From Cyclobacterium roseum (GTDB lineage Bacteria > Bacteroidota > Bacteroidia > Cytophagales > Cyclobacteriaceae): a stretch of DNA of 64,000 bases. Position numbers and translations under genes: made by a program. The notes beneath the pieces were generated by a model. That model was not told where the DNA came from and ran no database searches. It saw only the letters and a program-made list of their open reading frames with translations. The DNA lies in assembly GCF_010119225.1 (NCBI RefSeq), contig NZ_WNKF01000001.1:558001-622000 (forward strand), in the 5' to 3' direction. Positions 33,421 through 42,405 of the stretch are shown here, piece after piece (position 1 is the stretch's first letter; each line of letters opens with the position of its first letter).

Positions 33421-35307
33421 TTAGACTGTAAAATCCATATTTTCGGTAATTCGCTGACCCTTTTCCTTTAGCTGTTTGACATATTGGCCGATCCTTTTTT
33501 CAGCTTCTTTGAGATTGAAATTATTGAGATTAATATTCAAAAGGTCTATAAACCAAGGGATTTTTGTTGTCTCCGAAACGTAAACCTCCACGATCCTTTT
33601 GGCTATGGGAAGGGTAGAAGTTTTGGATGACTCATATACGTCTTTATCTTTGGCTTTCAGCAATTTATCATATTCTTCTTCAAGTAATTTGTAAAATAAT
33701 TCCTGGGTAAAAATGGCCCCTTTTTGAACTCCTGACCCGGGATCATCTTCGGTGATCACTGCCTTTTTGTGCAGCCACTCCCAGAGTATGCTAAGTCGAA
33801 TTTCGCCGGTAGCCATATCTTCCATGAGGTATAACACATCGTCATTCCCGAAAAAATCAGCGGGCTTTAGTGCGGCGGCCTGCATTCCCTGACCGAAAGC
33901 ATTCCCATATTGCAAACCTACACTCAGTAGGTTTCTTGCACCCCGAATGGTTCTGGGAGCTTCTTCCAGCAGGATCAGTCCTGCAGCATCTTCGGGTTCA
34001 TAGCTCAGGGCTGGAAATTCCCTGCCCATTTGGTTGGGGGTACCCGTCTTTTCCCAAACGGGTCGGACAATAGGAACCATTTTCCAATGGGCCACCCATT
34101 TTCCACTGGCCCCTTCCCGTTGTTCTCGTTCAGCTCCTGCCAGTGCCTTTTCCATGCTGGAACGAACCCCCTCTTCCGATCCTACCGGGATATTTGGCTC
34201 CATGCCTCCTTGCCATAGTGCAAAATGGCCAACTTTATCGGGCGTGTTTACTGCCCGACGCACCCGGTCTTCGTAATTTCTCATATATCCATAGGTCATG
34301 CCTATGGACTCTATGTTGGGGTTGATAAAATCCTTGTCCCAAAAAAGGGCATCCGAAACGCTATTGATGTAATCCCAGCGACCGGTATTATACCCTACAA
34401 AGTGTTTCCCGAGTACTGCCCTGATTTCCATCAACTGGTACGTTGCTTCCAATTGCTCTACCAGTACGTATGCTTTGACGGTCCCCACAGGCAATCCCAA
34501 ATGGGTTTCAAGAGCACTGATCATTTTATTCCAGAGCCCTGCCTCTTCGGCGGTCTGAATCTTGGGTAGGTAAAGCACCACCGAAGATCCTGCTTCCATC
34601 AAGGCCCGGTAGTTATTGGTCACGTACAAGGTCAGGTCCGCGATGGAGGCTGAAAAAGAAGCTCCATCTGAAAGGCGCAAATGCCTGTCATCGAGGTGAA
34701 GGCCCCTTGCCCTAAAAATTTTAGTGGTAAATTTCAACTGCTCTTTCCAATTCGAAATGTTTTCTTCACCAAAGAAACCCTTGCTCCAACTGTTCATTTG
34801 AGAGGCTACCCTTTCGGCAACCTCCAAAAAAACCGGTGAATTGTGAATGGCCAATTTAAGGTTGCGCTGATTGTCCAGGGACATGGTACTCACTTGCCCA
34901 AGGGCATCTTCCCCATCAAACATCCACCCGTCTGCGCCCGATAAGAGCGCATAGGCCACGTTGCGAATGCTGCTTTCCAGCGGCGCATTGGGCTTGGCTC
35001 CGGGTCCGGTTCCCTGTATCCATTGCCGCTGCAGGTCGTCTGGTATAGCAGCCCCTTCGAAATTTCCTTCCCTGGCATCTTTCACTTTTAAATCGGTTCC
35101 AGGAATATTGGTGTCGGGATTTAAGAAATCAATTCGTTTGCCTTTTTGGGCCCGTTCATTTCTTCTGCGTAGCCGGATGTCCATTAGCTTTTTTACGTCC
35201 TGATTAAAAGGAGCCAGCACACGTAATGCTTCCAATACTTCTTTGGTGTAGACATCTTCGTAGGTTTCTTGCAAGTTATCCCGAATACTAATTTCAGCGT
35301 TGCTCAT
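33421..35307 (-). CDS. Malate synthase
   Basis: The enzyme condenses glyoxylate and acetyl-CoA to malate. The 628-residue protein has a TIM-barrel core with MFDGEDALGQ, VEQLEATYQLMEIRA, NTGRWDYINS (glyoxylate/CoA region) and ALWQGGMEPNIP. It is longer than the usual A-type enzyme (about 530) and has an extended N-terminus. No isocitrate lyase gene adjoins, so glyoxylate may come from another source, for example an aldolase in this locus. It sits between the exported propeller gene and the LctP-type permease, all on one strand. Confidence 0.78.
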   Translation of the reverse strand: MSNAEISIRDNLQETYEDVYTKEVLEALRVLAPFNQDVKKLMDIRLRRRNERAQKGKRIDFLNPDTNIPGTDLKVKDAREGNFEGAAIPDDLQRQWIQGTGPGAKPNAPLESSIRNVAYALLSGADGWMFDGEDALGQVSTMSLDNQRNLKLAIHNSPVFLEVAERVASQMNSWSKGFFGEENISNWKEQLKFTTKIFRARGLHLDDRHLRLSDGASFSASIADLTLYVTNNYRALMEAGSSVVLYLPKIQTAEEAGLWNKMISALETHLGLPVGTVKAYVLVEQLEATYQLMEIRAVLGKHFVGYNTGRWDYINSVSDALFWDKDFINPNIESIGMTYGYMRNYEDRVRRAVNTPDKVGHFALWQGGMEPNIPVGSEEGVRSSMEKALAGAEREQREGASGKWVAHWKMVPIVRPVWEKTGTPNQMGREFPALSYEPEDAAGLILLEEAPRTIRGARNLLSVGLQYGNAFGQGMQAAALKPADFFGNDDVLYLMEDMATGEIRLSILWEWLHKKAVITEDDPGSGVQKGAIFTQELFYKLLEEEYDKLLKAKDKDVYESSKTSTLPIAKRIVEVYVSETTKIPWFIDLLNINLNNFNLKEAEKRIGQYVKQLKEKGQRITENMDFTV

Positions 35308-35361
35308 AATTGTTTTTAAAAAGCGTCGATTGAGGTTGTATGATTTCTATTAAGGTTTTAT

Positions 35362-36510
35362 TTATTGGTTTTTTCTTCCTATTCCAAATTGATCACCCGC
35401 AGCCACTACATTCCCATCCTGTATATGTAATTCGATCATTTTTTCACTCGCCACGAAATTGTGGTGTTCGTCTTGAAGCAAGTGAAGGATTTTTCGGGTT
35501 TCGACATCGATTACCTCCCCACTGGAAGGATACGCATAGCGGCCATCTAAACTGAAAGTAACCCATCCCGGCATGTCCTGAAGCGGTATGGTGGTCAGTT
35601 GCTGGTAAGGTGGAAAGGCCTGAAAAACATGCATTCTCATGTTGTGCCCATCACTGATCCATATTTCTTTCTCATCCGGTGTCAGGCCTATGCCATGGCT
35701 GGGATTGCCATGGCGCCTGACCGGACCCTTATCCCAGCCCTCCACTTCGATGGCAGCCTTAACCTCTCCTGTATTCAGGTCACCCACCTCAAAACCTAGC
35801 AGCTCGTTTACGTTGACGAAAACCAGGTTTTCATCGCTGTTAATCGTAAATGGACGGATGCCATGGGAGAAAGGGCCAATTTTTTTTGTGATGGTATGGG
35901 TCCGGGTATCGGCTACATGAAGAAAGGGAGAACTAATATCTGCCATATAGGCAAATTTACCAGAGGGACCATAAATGGTATTGTGCGCCCGGTCATATAC
36001 CTGAATGGTCGTGATAATTTCACCCGTTTCACAGTCGACTACATTCCAAAAATCTTTCTCCAGGGAGGGCAAATACATGGTCAATCCATCCGGGGAAATG
36101 GACATGCGGTCGGCACCGCCTTCATAAGCGATTTCCCAAACGATTTTTTCGGTTTTCAGGTCTAAACGCTGTACACCTTCCAGGGTGCTTACAAACAAAC
36201 TGTTCAGTGGTATGCTGACATCTATTCCCTTTACATTGGAAGGCTTTCCATTGGAGGAAAAACCCTGCACGGGAATTCTTTTGACAAAACGGTGCTCCGC
36301 TTCCATATCAAAAACCAATATCCCATGCCCCCCATATCCCAGGTAGTTCCTTATTCCCGGTACCGCTACATACAAGTATTTTCGGGGCTTTTCCAACGTT
36401 TCGTTCTTCTCGCCCAAAATTGTGAAGGAAAAAGATGGCGACAGCCCGAAGAAAATAGCTAACAAACTCAGGGTAAGGCGGAGGAATAGCTTTCGGCGGT
36501 TCATGGGCAT
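35362..36510 (-). CDS. Exported YVTN-type beta-propeller protein
   Basis: The 382-residue protein has a signal peptide (to about residue 28, SFSF) and about seven repeats of the type DGLTMYLPS...VVDCETGEIITTI and DGRYAYPSSGEVIDVETRKIL, typical of a YVTN/SMP-30-like propeller. Such proteins bind partners or act as lactonases, but no catalytic metal site is evident. Start may be ATG 36510 or 36504. It lies in the sugar-acid gene run, 205 bases after an RraA-type aldolase gene with a terminator between, so expression may be partly separate. A lactonase role would fit the pathway but is inference. Confidence 0.7.
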   Translation of the reverse strand: MPMNRRKLFLRLTLSLLAIFFGLSPSFSFTILGEKNETLEKPRKYLYVAVPGIRNYLGYGGHGILVFDMEAEHRFVKRIPVQGFSSNGKPSNVKGIDVSIPLNSLFVSTLEGVQRLDLKTEKIVWEIAYEGGADRMSISPDGLTMYLPSLEKDFWNVVDCETGEIITTIQVYDRAHNTIYGPSGKFAYMADISSPFLHVADTRTHTITKKIGPFSHGIRPFTINSDENLVFVNVNELLGFEVGDLNTGEVKAAIEVEGWDKGPVRRHGNPSHGIGLTPDEKEIWISDGHNMRMHVFQAFPPYQQLTTIPLQDMPGWVTFSLDGRYAYPSSGEVIDVETRKILHLLQDEHHNFVASEKMIELHIQDGNVVAAGDQFGIGRKNQ

Positions 36511-36568
36511 TTTGGGTCTGTTTTAATCAAAAAGAAATCCAAGATAATTAAATTGAAATAAGTATCCA

Positions 36569-36608
36569 TAAAAAAACAGGGATTCTCACCAAAGAAAACC
36601 CCTGTTTT
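36569..36608 (-). terminator. Terminator after the first RraA-type gene (minus strand)
   Basis: AAACAGGG (36573-36580 on the plus strand) pairs with CCCTGTTT (36600-36607), and an A-run precedes it on the plus strand, reading as a T-run on the minus strand. It lies about 110 bases after the stop. A further hairpin (CTGCGG 36658-36663 with CCGCAG 36685-36690) sits nearer the gene. Transcription of the locus probably drops here. Confidence 0.75.
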
Positions 36609-36715
36609 GCCTATTTGGCCCTGACATTTATTTCCTGTAGCCTATCCTGGTAGCAGGCTGCGGATTGATCTTACCTATTAGTTGCCGCAGTCCGGAATAA
36701 GTCTGCGAAATCAGG

Positions 36716-37651
36716 TTACCAGTTTCTATCCTTCAAATAAGCATCCAATTCTTCCCTACTCATGGGCAGGTCCTGCTTATTCTGAAGCCAATCAAGGAAA
36801 TCCTCCTTAATGGTATCACTCCATCGGCTGTCAATTTCTCCGGCTGTATACTTCTGCTCCCGCAATCGTTGATGGCCAAACTGATCTCTTAACCCTGTAA
36901 ATTCAGCGTTGATCACCAATTCAGAAACCAGGTGGGCAGGTATAAAAATAACTCCCCATTTGTTGGCAAGGACGGCATCTCCTGGCAAAACAGTAGCCCT
37001 ACCCAGACGGATCGGGTAATTGATGGTGCTCAGCATCATTTCCTGAATATAAGAAGGATCATGGCCTTTGACCCAAAGGTTAAACCCATCAATTTTACTG
37101 AGTCCTGCCATATCCCTGACCGACCCGTTAAAAATCACACCATTCTTTGAGTTGGCATATATGGCATTTCCCAGGTTATCCCCGATCAATGTTCCATCGA
37201 CAATTTTGCCATATCCGTCCGCTACATAAACGTCTCCGTCTACAAGGGCATCAATGGGCCAGGAATTGGTCCCTCCTGATTGGGCACGGCCTTCCTCCTT
37301 GCCGATTTCCTTTACCAGGTTATCTACATCTTCACGGAAGGGCATGTACTGGGCGGTAACTGCCCTCCCTGTCATGACTTCATCTTCGTGCAAGATAATC
37401 CAATCGTTTTCAAATTGGTTGTTATACCCTTTATTTCGAAGTATTCCCCATGCTTCTTCCACGGAGATTGCTTTCAACCTTTCGAGCAATTCATCGGAAA
37501 TTCTAGGCCTTCCATCCGGAAAGCGCTCCCCATCCCATTCCGAGGTTAACGCCTGGATTTGTTCCGGTGTAGGTGTAACTTGTTGCGAATATCCCTGAAT
37601 GCTGCTAATCAGGAGGCCTACGAAACAAATAAGTGCTAATTTCTTCATCAT
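36716..37651 (-). CDS. Exported RraA-family aldolase-like protein (copy 1)
   Basis: From ATG 37651 the 311-residue protein has a signal peptide (cleaved near GYSQQ), an N-terminal extension of about 70 residues, and an RraA / HMG-aldolase domain. The metal-binding motif D-X20-R-D of pyruvate aldolases is intact (IGDNLGN through GSVRDMAG). Class II pyruvate aldolases of this fold cleave 4-hydroxy-2-oxo acids to pyruvate, or decarboxylate oxaloacetate. Export is unusual for this family. The longer frame to 37750 puts the signal peptide 34 residues inside, so it is rejected. A paralogue with the same layout lies at 39143. Confidence 0.78.
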   Translation of the reverse strand: MMKKLALICFVGLLISSIQGYSQQVTPTPEQIQALTSEWDGERFPDGRPRISDELLERLKAISVEEAWGILRNKGYNNQFENDWIILHEDEVMTGRAVTAQYMPFREDVDNLVKEIGKEEGRAQSGGTNSWPIDALVDGDVYVADGYGKIVDGTLIGDNLGNAIYANSKNGVIFNGSVRDMAGLSKIDGFNLWVKGHDPSYIQEMMLSTINYPIRLGRATVLPGDAVLANKWGVIFIPAHLVSELVINAEFTGLRDQFGHQRLREQKYTAGEIDSRWSDTIKEDFLDWLQNKQDLPMSREELDAYLKDRNW

Positions 37652-37784
37652 TTTCGATTTAATTGGTTTTTTAAATTCAAGTTGTGGAAAAGAACGTAAT
37701 AAAACAACCCGCCCACTAGCTATTTTACAGGAAAGGTTGGCTATGCTCACTGCTCTTCAGCTCCACCAGCGATCGTTTGAGCGG

Positions 37785-39062
37785 TTATTCAAAAAAGGGA
37801 ACATCTTTCACCGCGTATTTTTTCATTCCTTCTTCATTGATCTCCACTCCTATTCCTGGCTTTTCGGATAAGGTGATGAATCCATTTTCCGTTCTGGGAC
37901 CGTCATAGGTCACTATATCTTGCCATAGCTGATCAGTATCCATATAGATCTGCCATTCCATAATTTGAAAATTGGGAACCGAAGCACATACATGGCAGGA
38001 AGCCATGGCTCCTAAAAACGAGGCCACCATATGCGGACTGAAAGGCACGTAATACAGGTTGGATAAATTGGCGATTCGCTGAGCTTCTCCCAATCCTCCT
38101 GCTTTTTGGATATCCGGCATGATAATATCCACTCCCCCCTGACTGAGAAGATTCACAAAACCATAAGCCAGGTAGATATTTTCACCAGTACAAATAGGTG
38201 TGGAAGTTTGCTGGGTAAGGTTCTGGTAAAGATCCGGATTATCGGCCGGAATGGGTTCCTCCAACCACATCAAATCCAGATCCTCGTACATTCTGGCCAT
38301 TTTCACACCCGTGATAAAATCATACCGCCCATGCATGTCCACACAAATATCAATGTTGGGGCCTACCTCCTCCCGTACTGCCGCTATGGCTTGATACATG
38401 CGATCAATCTCCATGGGACTGGCCGTCCAGTTGAAGCGGTCGTATTTATTGGGATCCCTGCCGTCATCCACATCAAATTTGACGGCCGTATAGCCCCTGT
38501 CTACCGCTCCTCTGGCTGCCTGTGCGTAATCTTCCGGGCTGGGATTAGTAGCCGTATACAGGGCCGTATCGCAGTATACCCGTATTTTGTCACGAAACTT
38601 ACCTCCCAAAAGTTGGTAAACCGGAACGCCGAAAACCTTTCCTGTAATGTCCCAAAGAGCGGTTTCAATGGCTGTGAGCACCGCCACGAACACGCCGGAT
38701 TGAGCTCCTCCAAAAAAGGCTCCCTTTCGGAGTTGCTCGGCCAGGCGGTTTGGGTTTAGTGGGTTTTGCCCCTTGATCTGGTTTCCCAGGCGCTTGACCA
38801 GGTGATAGGTTCCGTGTATGGCATCCACCGCTTCCCCGCATCCCCAAACGTCCTGATTGGTATACACTTTTACATAGAGTGCCCCTCTGACAAATCCACA
38901 TTTGACATCCGTAATTTTCAAATCGGAAGGGTTGGAGGCCTGAGTCATGGTTTCAACGGCAGCAGCCAGCCCAGATCCAAAATTGGTAAAAAAGGCACTG
39001 CCTGTCAGGCCCGCCAGGGCCGTTTTGGATAAAAAAGACCTTCGGTCAACATTTTTTTTCAT
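37785..39062 (-). CDS. Tat-exported mandelate racemase / muconate lactonizing-type dehydratase
   Basis: The 425-residue enolase-superfamily enzyme begins with a Tat signal (DRRSFLSK plus hydrophobic stretch, residues 7-35). The barrel carries the metal and acid/base stations in order: the KFDVDDGRD lysine/acid region, DICVDMHGRYDF (Asp and His as in galactonate dehydratases), WLEEPIP, CTGENIY, MPDIQKAGG and FSPHMVAS. Such enzymes dehydrate aldonic or aldaric acids to 2-keto-3-deoxy acids. The exact substrate cannot be told; galactonate- or related-acid dehydratase is plausible. It lies between two genes for exported RraA-type aldolases, which could cleave its product. Confidence 0.82.
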   Translation of the reverse strand: MKKNVDRRSFLSKTALAGLTGSAFFTNFGSGLAAAVETMTQASNPSDLKITDVKCGFVRGALYVKVYTNQDVWGCGEAVDAIHGTYHLVKRLGNQIKGQNPLNPNRLAEQLRKGAFFGGAQSGVFVAVLTAIETALWDITGKVFGVPVYQLLGGKFRDKIRVYCDTALYTATNPSPEDYAQAARGAVDRGYTAVKFDVDDGRDPNKYDRFNWTASPMEIDRMYQAIAAVREEVGPNIDICVDMHGRYDFITGVKMARMYEDLDLMWLEEPIPADNPDLYQNLTQQTSTPICTGENIYLAYGFVNLLSQGGVDIIMPDIQKAGGLGEAQRIANLSNLYYVPFSPHMVASFLGAMASCHVCASVPNFQIMEWQIYMDTDQLWQDIVTYDGPRTENGFITLSEKPGIGVEINEEGMKKYAVKDVPFFE

Positions 39063-39142
39063 ATATAAATTATTTTGGGTTGGTTTATTTTGTTAGTTGA
39101 TTGGCAATCCCTCAAAATTTCAGGCCTACATGTTGCCTTTTT

Positions 39143-40090
39143 CTACCAGGTTCTGTTTTTCAAAATTTCCTGAATTTGCTCCCTGGAAACCGGCAATTCG
39201 TCCATATGATCGTTGAGCCATTGAGAAAAGTCCTTTTCTATTTCATCTGCCCACCGGGTATCAATCTGTCCTGCTGTGTACACGCCATCCCGTATTCGTT
39301 GATGACCAAACATGTCCCGAAGCCGGACGATCTCAGAGGTCACTACGACTTTTTCAGCCAGATGAGGCGGGATAAAGGAAACCGCACCATCCCTTCCCAA
39401 CACCACGTCCCCCGCCATCACCGTAACCTGCCTGATTTTAGTAGGCGTATTGATACCTACCAACATGGTATTCAAATCTCCGGATTGATTGTGATGGGAT
39501 GGGTGGTAACTTGTAAAGTAAGAAGTAAAGCCGCCAATTTCCTTCAACCCATTGATATCGCGTACGGCACCATCGTATACAATGCCATTACCGGAATTGG
39601 CGAAAATTGCATTTCCTACGTTATCACCGATGGTAGGTCCGCCAACGTGTAGGCCAAATTGGTCCGCTACGTACACATCTCCCGGCACCAGCAGGTCTAC
39701 AGGCCAGGCATTCTGACCCTTCTTTCCTTCTGCTTTACCCCTCTTATCGATGGCACCGTGAATATCCGGTCTGCCAGGCATAAAAGTAGCCGTCAATGCC
39801 CTGCCAATCAGGACAGAATCCGGATTGATCATCTCCCAGCCCTCCGCATATTGGTATTTATAGCCTTCATTTTTCATTACGGCCCAGGCTTCCTCATGAG
39901 TTACTTCTTTCATTCGTTCTAAAATGGAATCAGGCACCTTGGGTCGCCCATCCTCAAACCGCTCTCCGGTCCATTCTGGCGTTAAAAACAACATTTGCTC
40001 TTTGCTAATCTGCTGGGCCTGACTCTGGCTCAAAAACAACGCAAGTGTAATAAGGGCAGCAAGCCCTCTGAATAAGTAAAATTTTCTCAT
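39143..40090 (-). CDS. Exported RraA-family aldolase-like protein (copy 2)
   Basis: The 315-residue protein has the same layout as the protein encoded at 36716: a signal peptide (cleaved near SQAQQ), an N-terminal part with WTGERFEDGRPKVPDSILERM, the aldolase domain with intact D-X20-R-D (IGDNVGN through GAVRDING) and a C-terminal tail with GHQRIRDGVYTAGQIDTRW. The two are clearly duplicates but well diverged, so they probably differ in substrate. It is flanked by the MR/MLE dehydratase gene and the glucarate dehydratase gene. Confidence 0.78.
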   Translation of the reverse strand: MRKFYLFRGLAALITLALFLSQSQAQQISKEQMLFLTPEWTGERFEDGRPKVPDSILERMKEVTHEEAWAVMKNEGYKYQYAEGWEMINPDSVLIGRALTATFMPGRPDIHGAIDKRGKAEGKKGQNAWPVDLLVPGDVYVADQFGLHVGGPTIGDNVGNAIFANSGNGIVYDGAVRDINGLKEIGGFTSYFTSYHPSHHNQSGDLNTMLVGINTPTKIRQVTVMAGDVVLGRDGAVSFIPPHLAEKVVVTSEIVRLRDMFGHQRIRDGVYTAGQIDTRWADEIEKDFSQWLNDHMDELPVSREQIQEILKNRTW

Positions 40091-40133
40091 TTATTTTTCG
40101 TCAATTGTTTCAAAAAAAACAGGTAGTCGGGTT

Positions 40134-41447
40134 TTACCAACGGACTTTTTGAAAGGTCCAGCCGGGATGCACCTTCTGCATTTCGGTTTGGTCGTCTCGT
40201 TGTTTCAAACCACAGTCCAGGTAGTTTTGATGCAGTTTTTCCAGGGACTCCCTGTCCAACTCCACGCCCAATCCCGGGCCGGAAGGAACGGCAACAGCAC
40301 CATTTTCAAAATCCAAACGCCCGCCTTTTATTACTTCCTCGGATTGCCAGGGATAATGCGTGTCCAGTGCGTACCGTAGGTTTGGGAGTGCTGCCCCTAA
40401 ATGCACCATCGCCGCAAGAGAAATTCCCAGGTGACTATTCGAATGCATGGACAAATCCCTGCCGAAAACGGTACAAATCCTGGCAAGTTCCATGGAAGCC
40501 TTTAATCCCCCCCAGAAATGATGGTCACTCAGGATGATATCCTCCGAACCCATTTGTATGGACGAGGGGATTTCATCAAAGGAGGTGGTGCACATATTGG
40601 TGGCCAGAGGTGTTTTAATCTGTCCTCTGAGCCAGGCCATGTTTTCCTGTCCTCTGACCGGGTCTTCCAGGTACTCTAAAATTGGCTCCATTTCCTTGCC
40701 GAATTTCAATGCGGTTTCAAGCTTCCAAATGGCATTGGGATCAAAGCGTAAAGGAGCTGATTTTCCAAATTCCTGATAAAGGGCCTGCATACAAGCCACT
40801 TCCAACTCGGGTTCAAACGCTCCCCCTTTGAGCTTGATGGATTGGAATCCAAATTCCTGACACATGGCAATGGCCTGATCTACGATTCCTTCCGGATCAA
40901 TGGCCGCCTCTTGCCTCGCGGCATCCCAGTTCCGGGCAGTAGGGTCTTTGGAAAAACCCCAGGGTCCTCCAGCTCCTTCGTACTTAAAGAACAAATAGGC
41001 AGCAAAGGGTACCGAATCCCGCATTCTTCCGCCCAGTAGGTCCACCACCGGGCGGTTTACCAATTTGCCGATGCAGTCCAAACAAGCCACTTCCAAAGAA
41101 GAAAATACGTGGACCAGCTTTCGCTGGTCCCAAGGTGCGTCTCCGCGATCGACGCTGAAATCCTTTCCAAAATACGCCTCTAACTCGCGTTGAATTTGAT
41201 TCAATTGGTACACGTCTTTTCCAATGATTAATTTGGAAGCTTCCTCCAGGGCCTGATTGGTAGCCTCATTACCGGGAATTTCACTGATCCCGGTTACGCC
41301 ATCTTCCGTCTCCAGTTCCACAATGGTTCGTAAGGCATAAGGGGCATGCAATCCGGCAGCATTGAGCAAGGGTGGATCCTGGATGGCTATCGGTGTGATG
41401 TGCATGGACCGAATCCGCGGCCCGCTGCCTGAAATGGAATGCGTCAT
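40134..41447 (-). CDS. gudD: Glucarate dehydratase
   Basis: GudD dehydrates D-glucarate (and L-idarate) to 5-keto-4-deoxyglucarate. The 437-residue enolase-superfamily protein shows the glucarate-dehydratase set: IKLKGG (catalytic lysine KxK), FDPNAIW, YLEDP, ATNMCTT, SDHHFWGG and MHSNSHLGIS. It has no signal peptide and is cytoplasmic. The garR- and garL-like genes follow the same strand and encode the next two steps, which supports the substrate assignment strongly. Confidence 0.9.
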   Translation of the reverse strand: MTHSISGSGPRIRSMHITPIAIQDPPLLNAAGLHAPYALRTIVELETEDGVTGISEIPGNEATNQALEEASKLIIGKDVYQLNQIQRELEAYFGKDFSVDRGDAPWDQRKLVHVFSSLEVACLDCIGKLVNRPVVDLLGGRMRDSVPFAAYLFFKYEGAGGPWGFSKDPTARNWDAARQEAAIDPEGIVDQAIAMCQEFGFQSIKLKGGAFEPELEVACMQALYQEFGKSAPLRFDPNAIWKLETALKFGKEMEPILEYLEDPVRGQENMAWLRGQIKTPLATNMCTTSFDEIPSSIQMGSEDIILSDHHFWGGLKASMELARICTVFGRDLSMHSNSHLGISLAAMVHLGAALPNLRYALDTHYPWQSEEVIKGGRLDFENGAVAVPSGPGLGVELDRESLEKLHQNYLDCGLKQRDDQTEMQKVHPGWTFQKVRW

Positions 41448-41474
41448 GGCTGTATTACTTTTTGTCGCGGAAGA

Positions 41475-42353
41475 TCACTCAATGCCACTCATTTTTTCCA
41501 TCAGCAATGCCAATGAACTGTGGTCTTTTTCATCCCATCCAGCAGCCAAAACCGCATCCATTTGGCTCGCCACCAATGCTGAGCCATAAAGGGGCACCTT
41601 AAACTCCTTGCCAGCCATCAGGGCAATGTTCATGTCCTTTCGGTGGAGTTTGATTTTAAATCCAGGTTCGAAGTTCCGGTCAATGATTCGCTGACCATGT
41701 AAGTCTAGTATCCGGCTTTGGGCAAAACCACCCAATAAAGCTTCTCTCATTTTTTCCAGGTTCACTCCTGCCTTTTTGGCCAGGGCAAAGGATTCGGCCA
41801 CGGCCTGGATGGTGATCCCAACAATCATCTGATTGCAGGCCTTTGTCATTTGTCCGGCTCCGGCTTCTCCTATCAGCACGGCACTTTTACCCATGATTTC
41901 AAATAAGGGTTTTACCTGATCAAAGGCCTGCTGGGCACCGCCCACCATGATCGAAAGGTTTCCTGATTCAGCACCAACCTGACCTCCGGAGACCGGCGCA
42001 TCCAGCGCGGCTACTCCCTTCTCCTCCATGGCAACCGCCACCTCTCTCGCCGTGGAAGGCGCAATGGTGGACATATCCACAAAAACACTCCCCGACCGGA
42101 TGCCTGCAAGCACCCCGTCCGTTCCAAATACAACTTCATTCACTTCAGGTGAATCCGGGAGCATGGTGATCACTATTTCTGAATTTGCTGCCAGTTCTTT
42201 ACAGGTGGAATAGGCCTTGGCACCTTTTTGAGTCAGGTCGCCAGCAGATTTGTTGGATTCCAATACCAACAATTCATATCCAGCATTCACCAAATTGATG
42301 GCCATGGGTTTTCCCATAATTCCCAAACCTATAAATCCTACTTTCTTCATCAT
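41475..42353 (-). CDS. garR: Tartronate semialdehyde reductase (2-hydroxy-3-oxopropionate reductase)
   Basis: The 292-residue beta-hydroxyacid dehydrogenase has the N-terminal dinucleotide fold GFIGLGIMGKPMAINLV, the substrate signature DAPVSGGQVGAESG and the catalytic lysine in MTKACNQM. It reduces tartronate semialdehyde to D-glycerate with NAD(P)H. Sequence alone would leave a choice between several 3-hydroxy-acid dehydrogenases; the adjacent gudD and HpaI-type aldolase genes make this step the likely one. Confidence 0.87.
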   Translation of the reverse strand: MMKKVGFIGLGIMGKPMAINLVNAGYELLVLESNKSAGDLTQKGAKAYSTCKELAANSEIVITMLPDSPEVNEVVFGTDGVLAGIRSGSVFVDMSTIAPSTAREVAVAMEEKGVAALDAPVSGGQVGAESGNLSIMVGGAQQAFDQVKPLFEIMGKSAVLIGEAGAGQMTKACNQMIVGITIQAVAESFALAKKAGVNLEKMREALLGGFAQSRILDLHGQRIIDRNFEPGFKIKLHRKDMNIALMAGKEFKVPLYGSALVASQMDAVLAAGWDEKDHSSLALLMEKMSGIE

Positions 42354-42405
42354 AATTAATGGTTTATTATTCCTAAAATTTATTCATCTTAACTATAAGT
42401 CCCTA

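Noticed and set aside
38106-38759. A 217-residue plus-strand frame
   Set aside because: It is antisense to the MR/MLE dehydratase gene, whose conserved motifs lie in the other strand; no family similarity.
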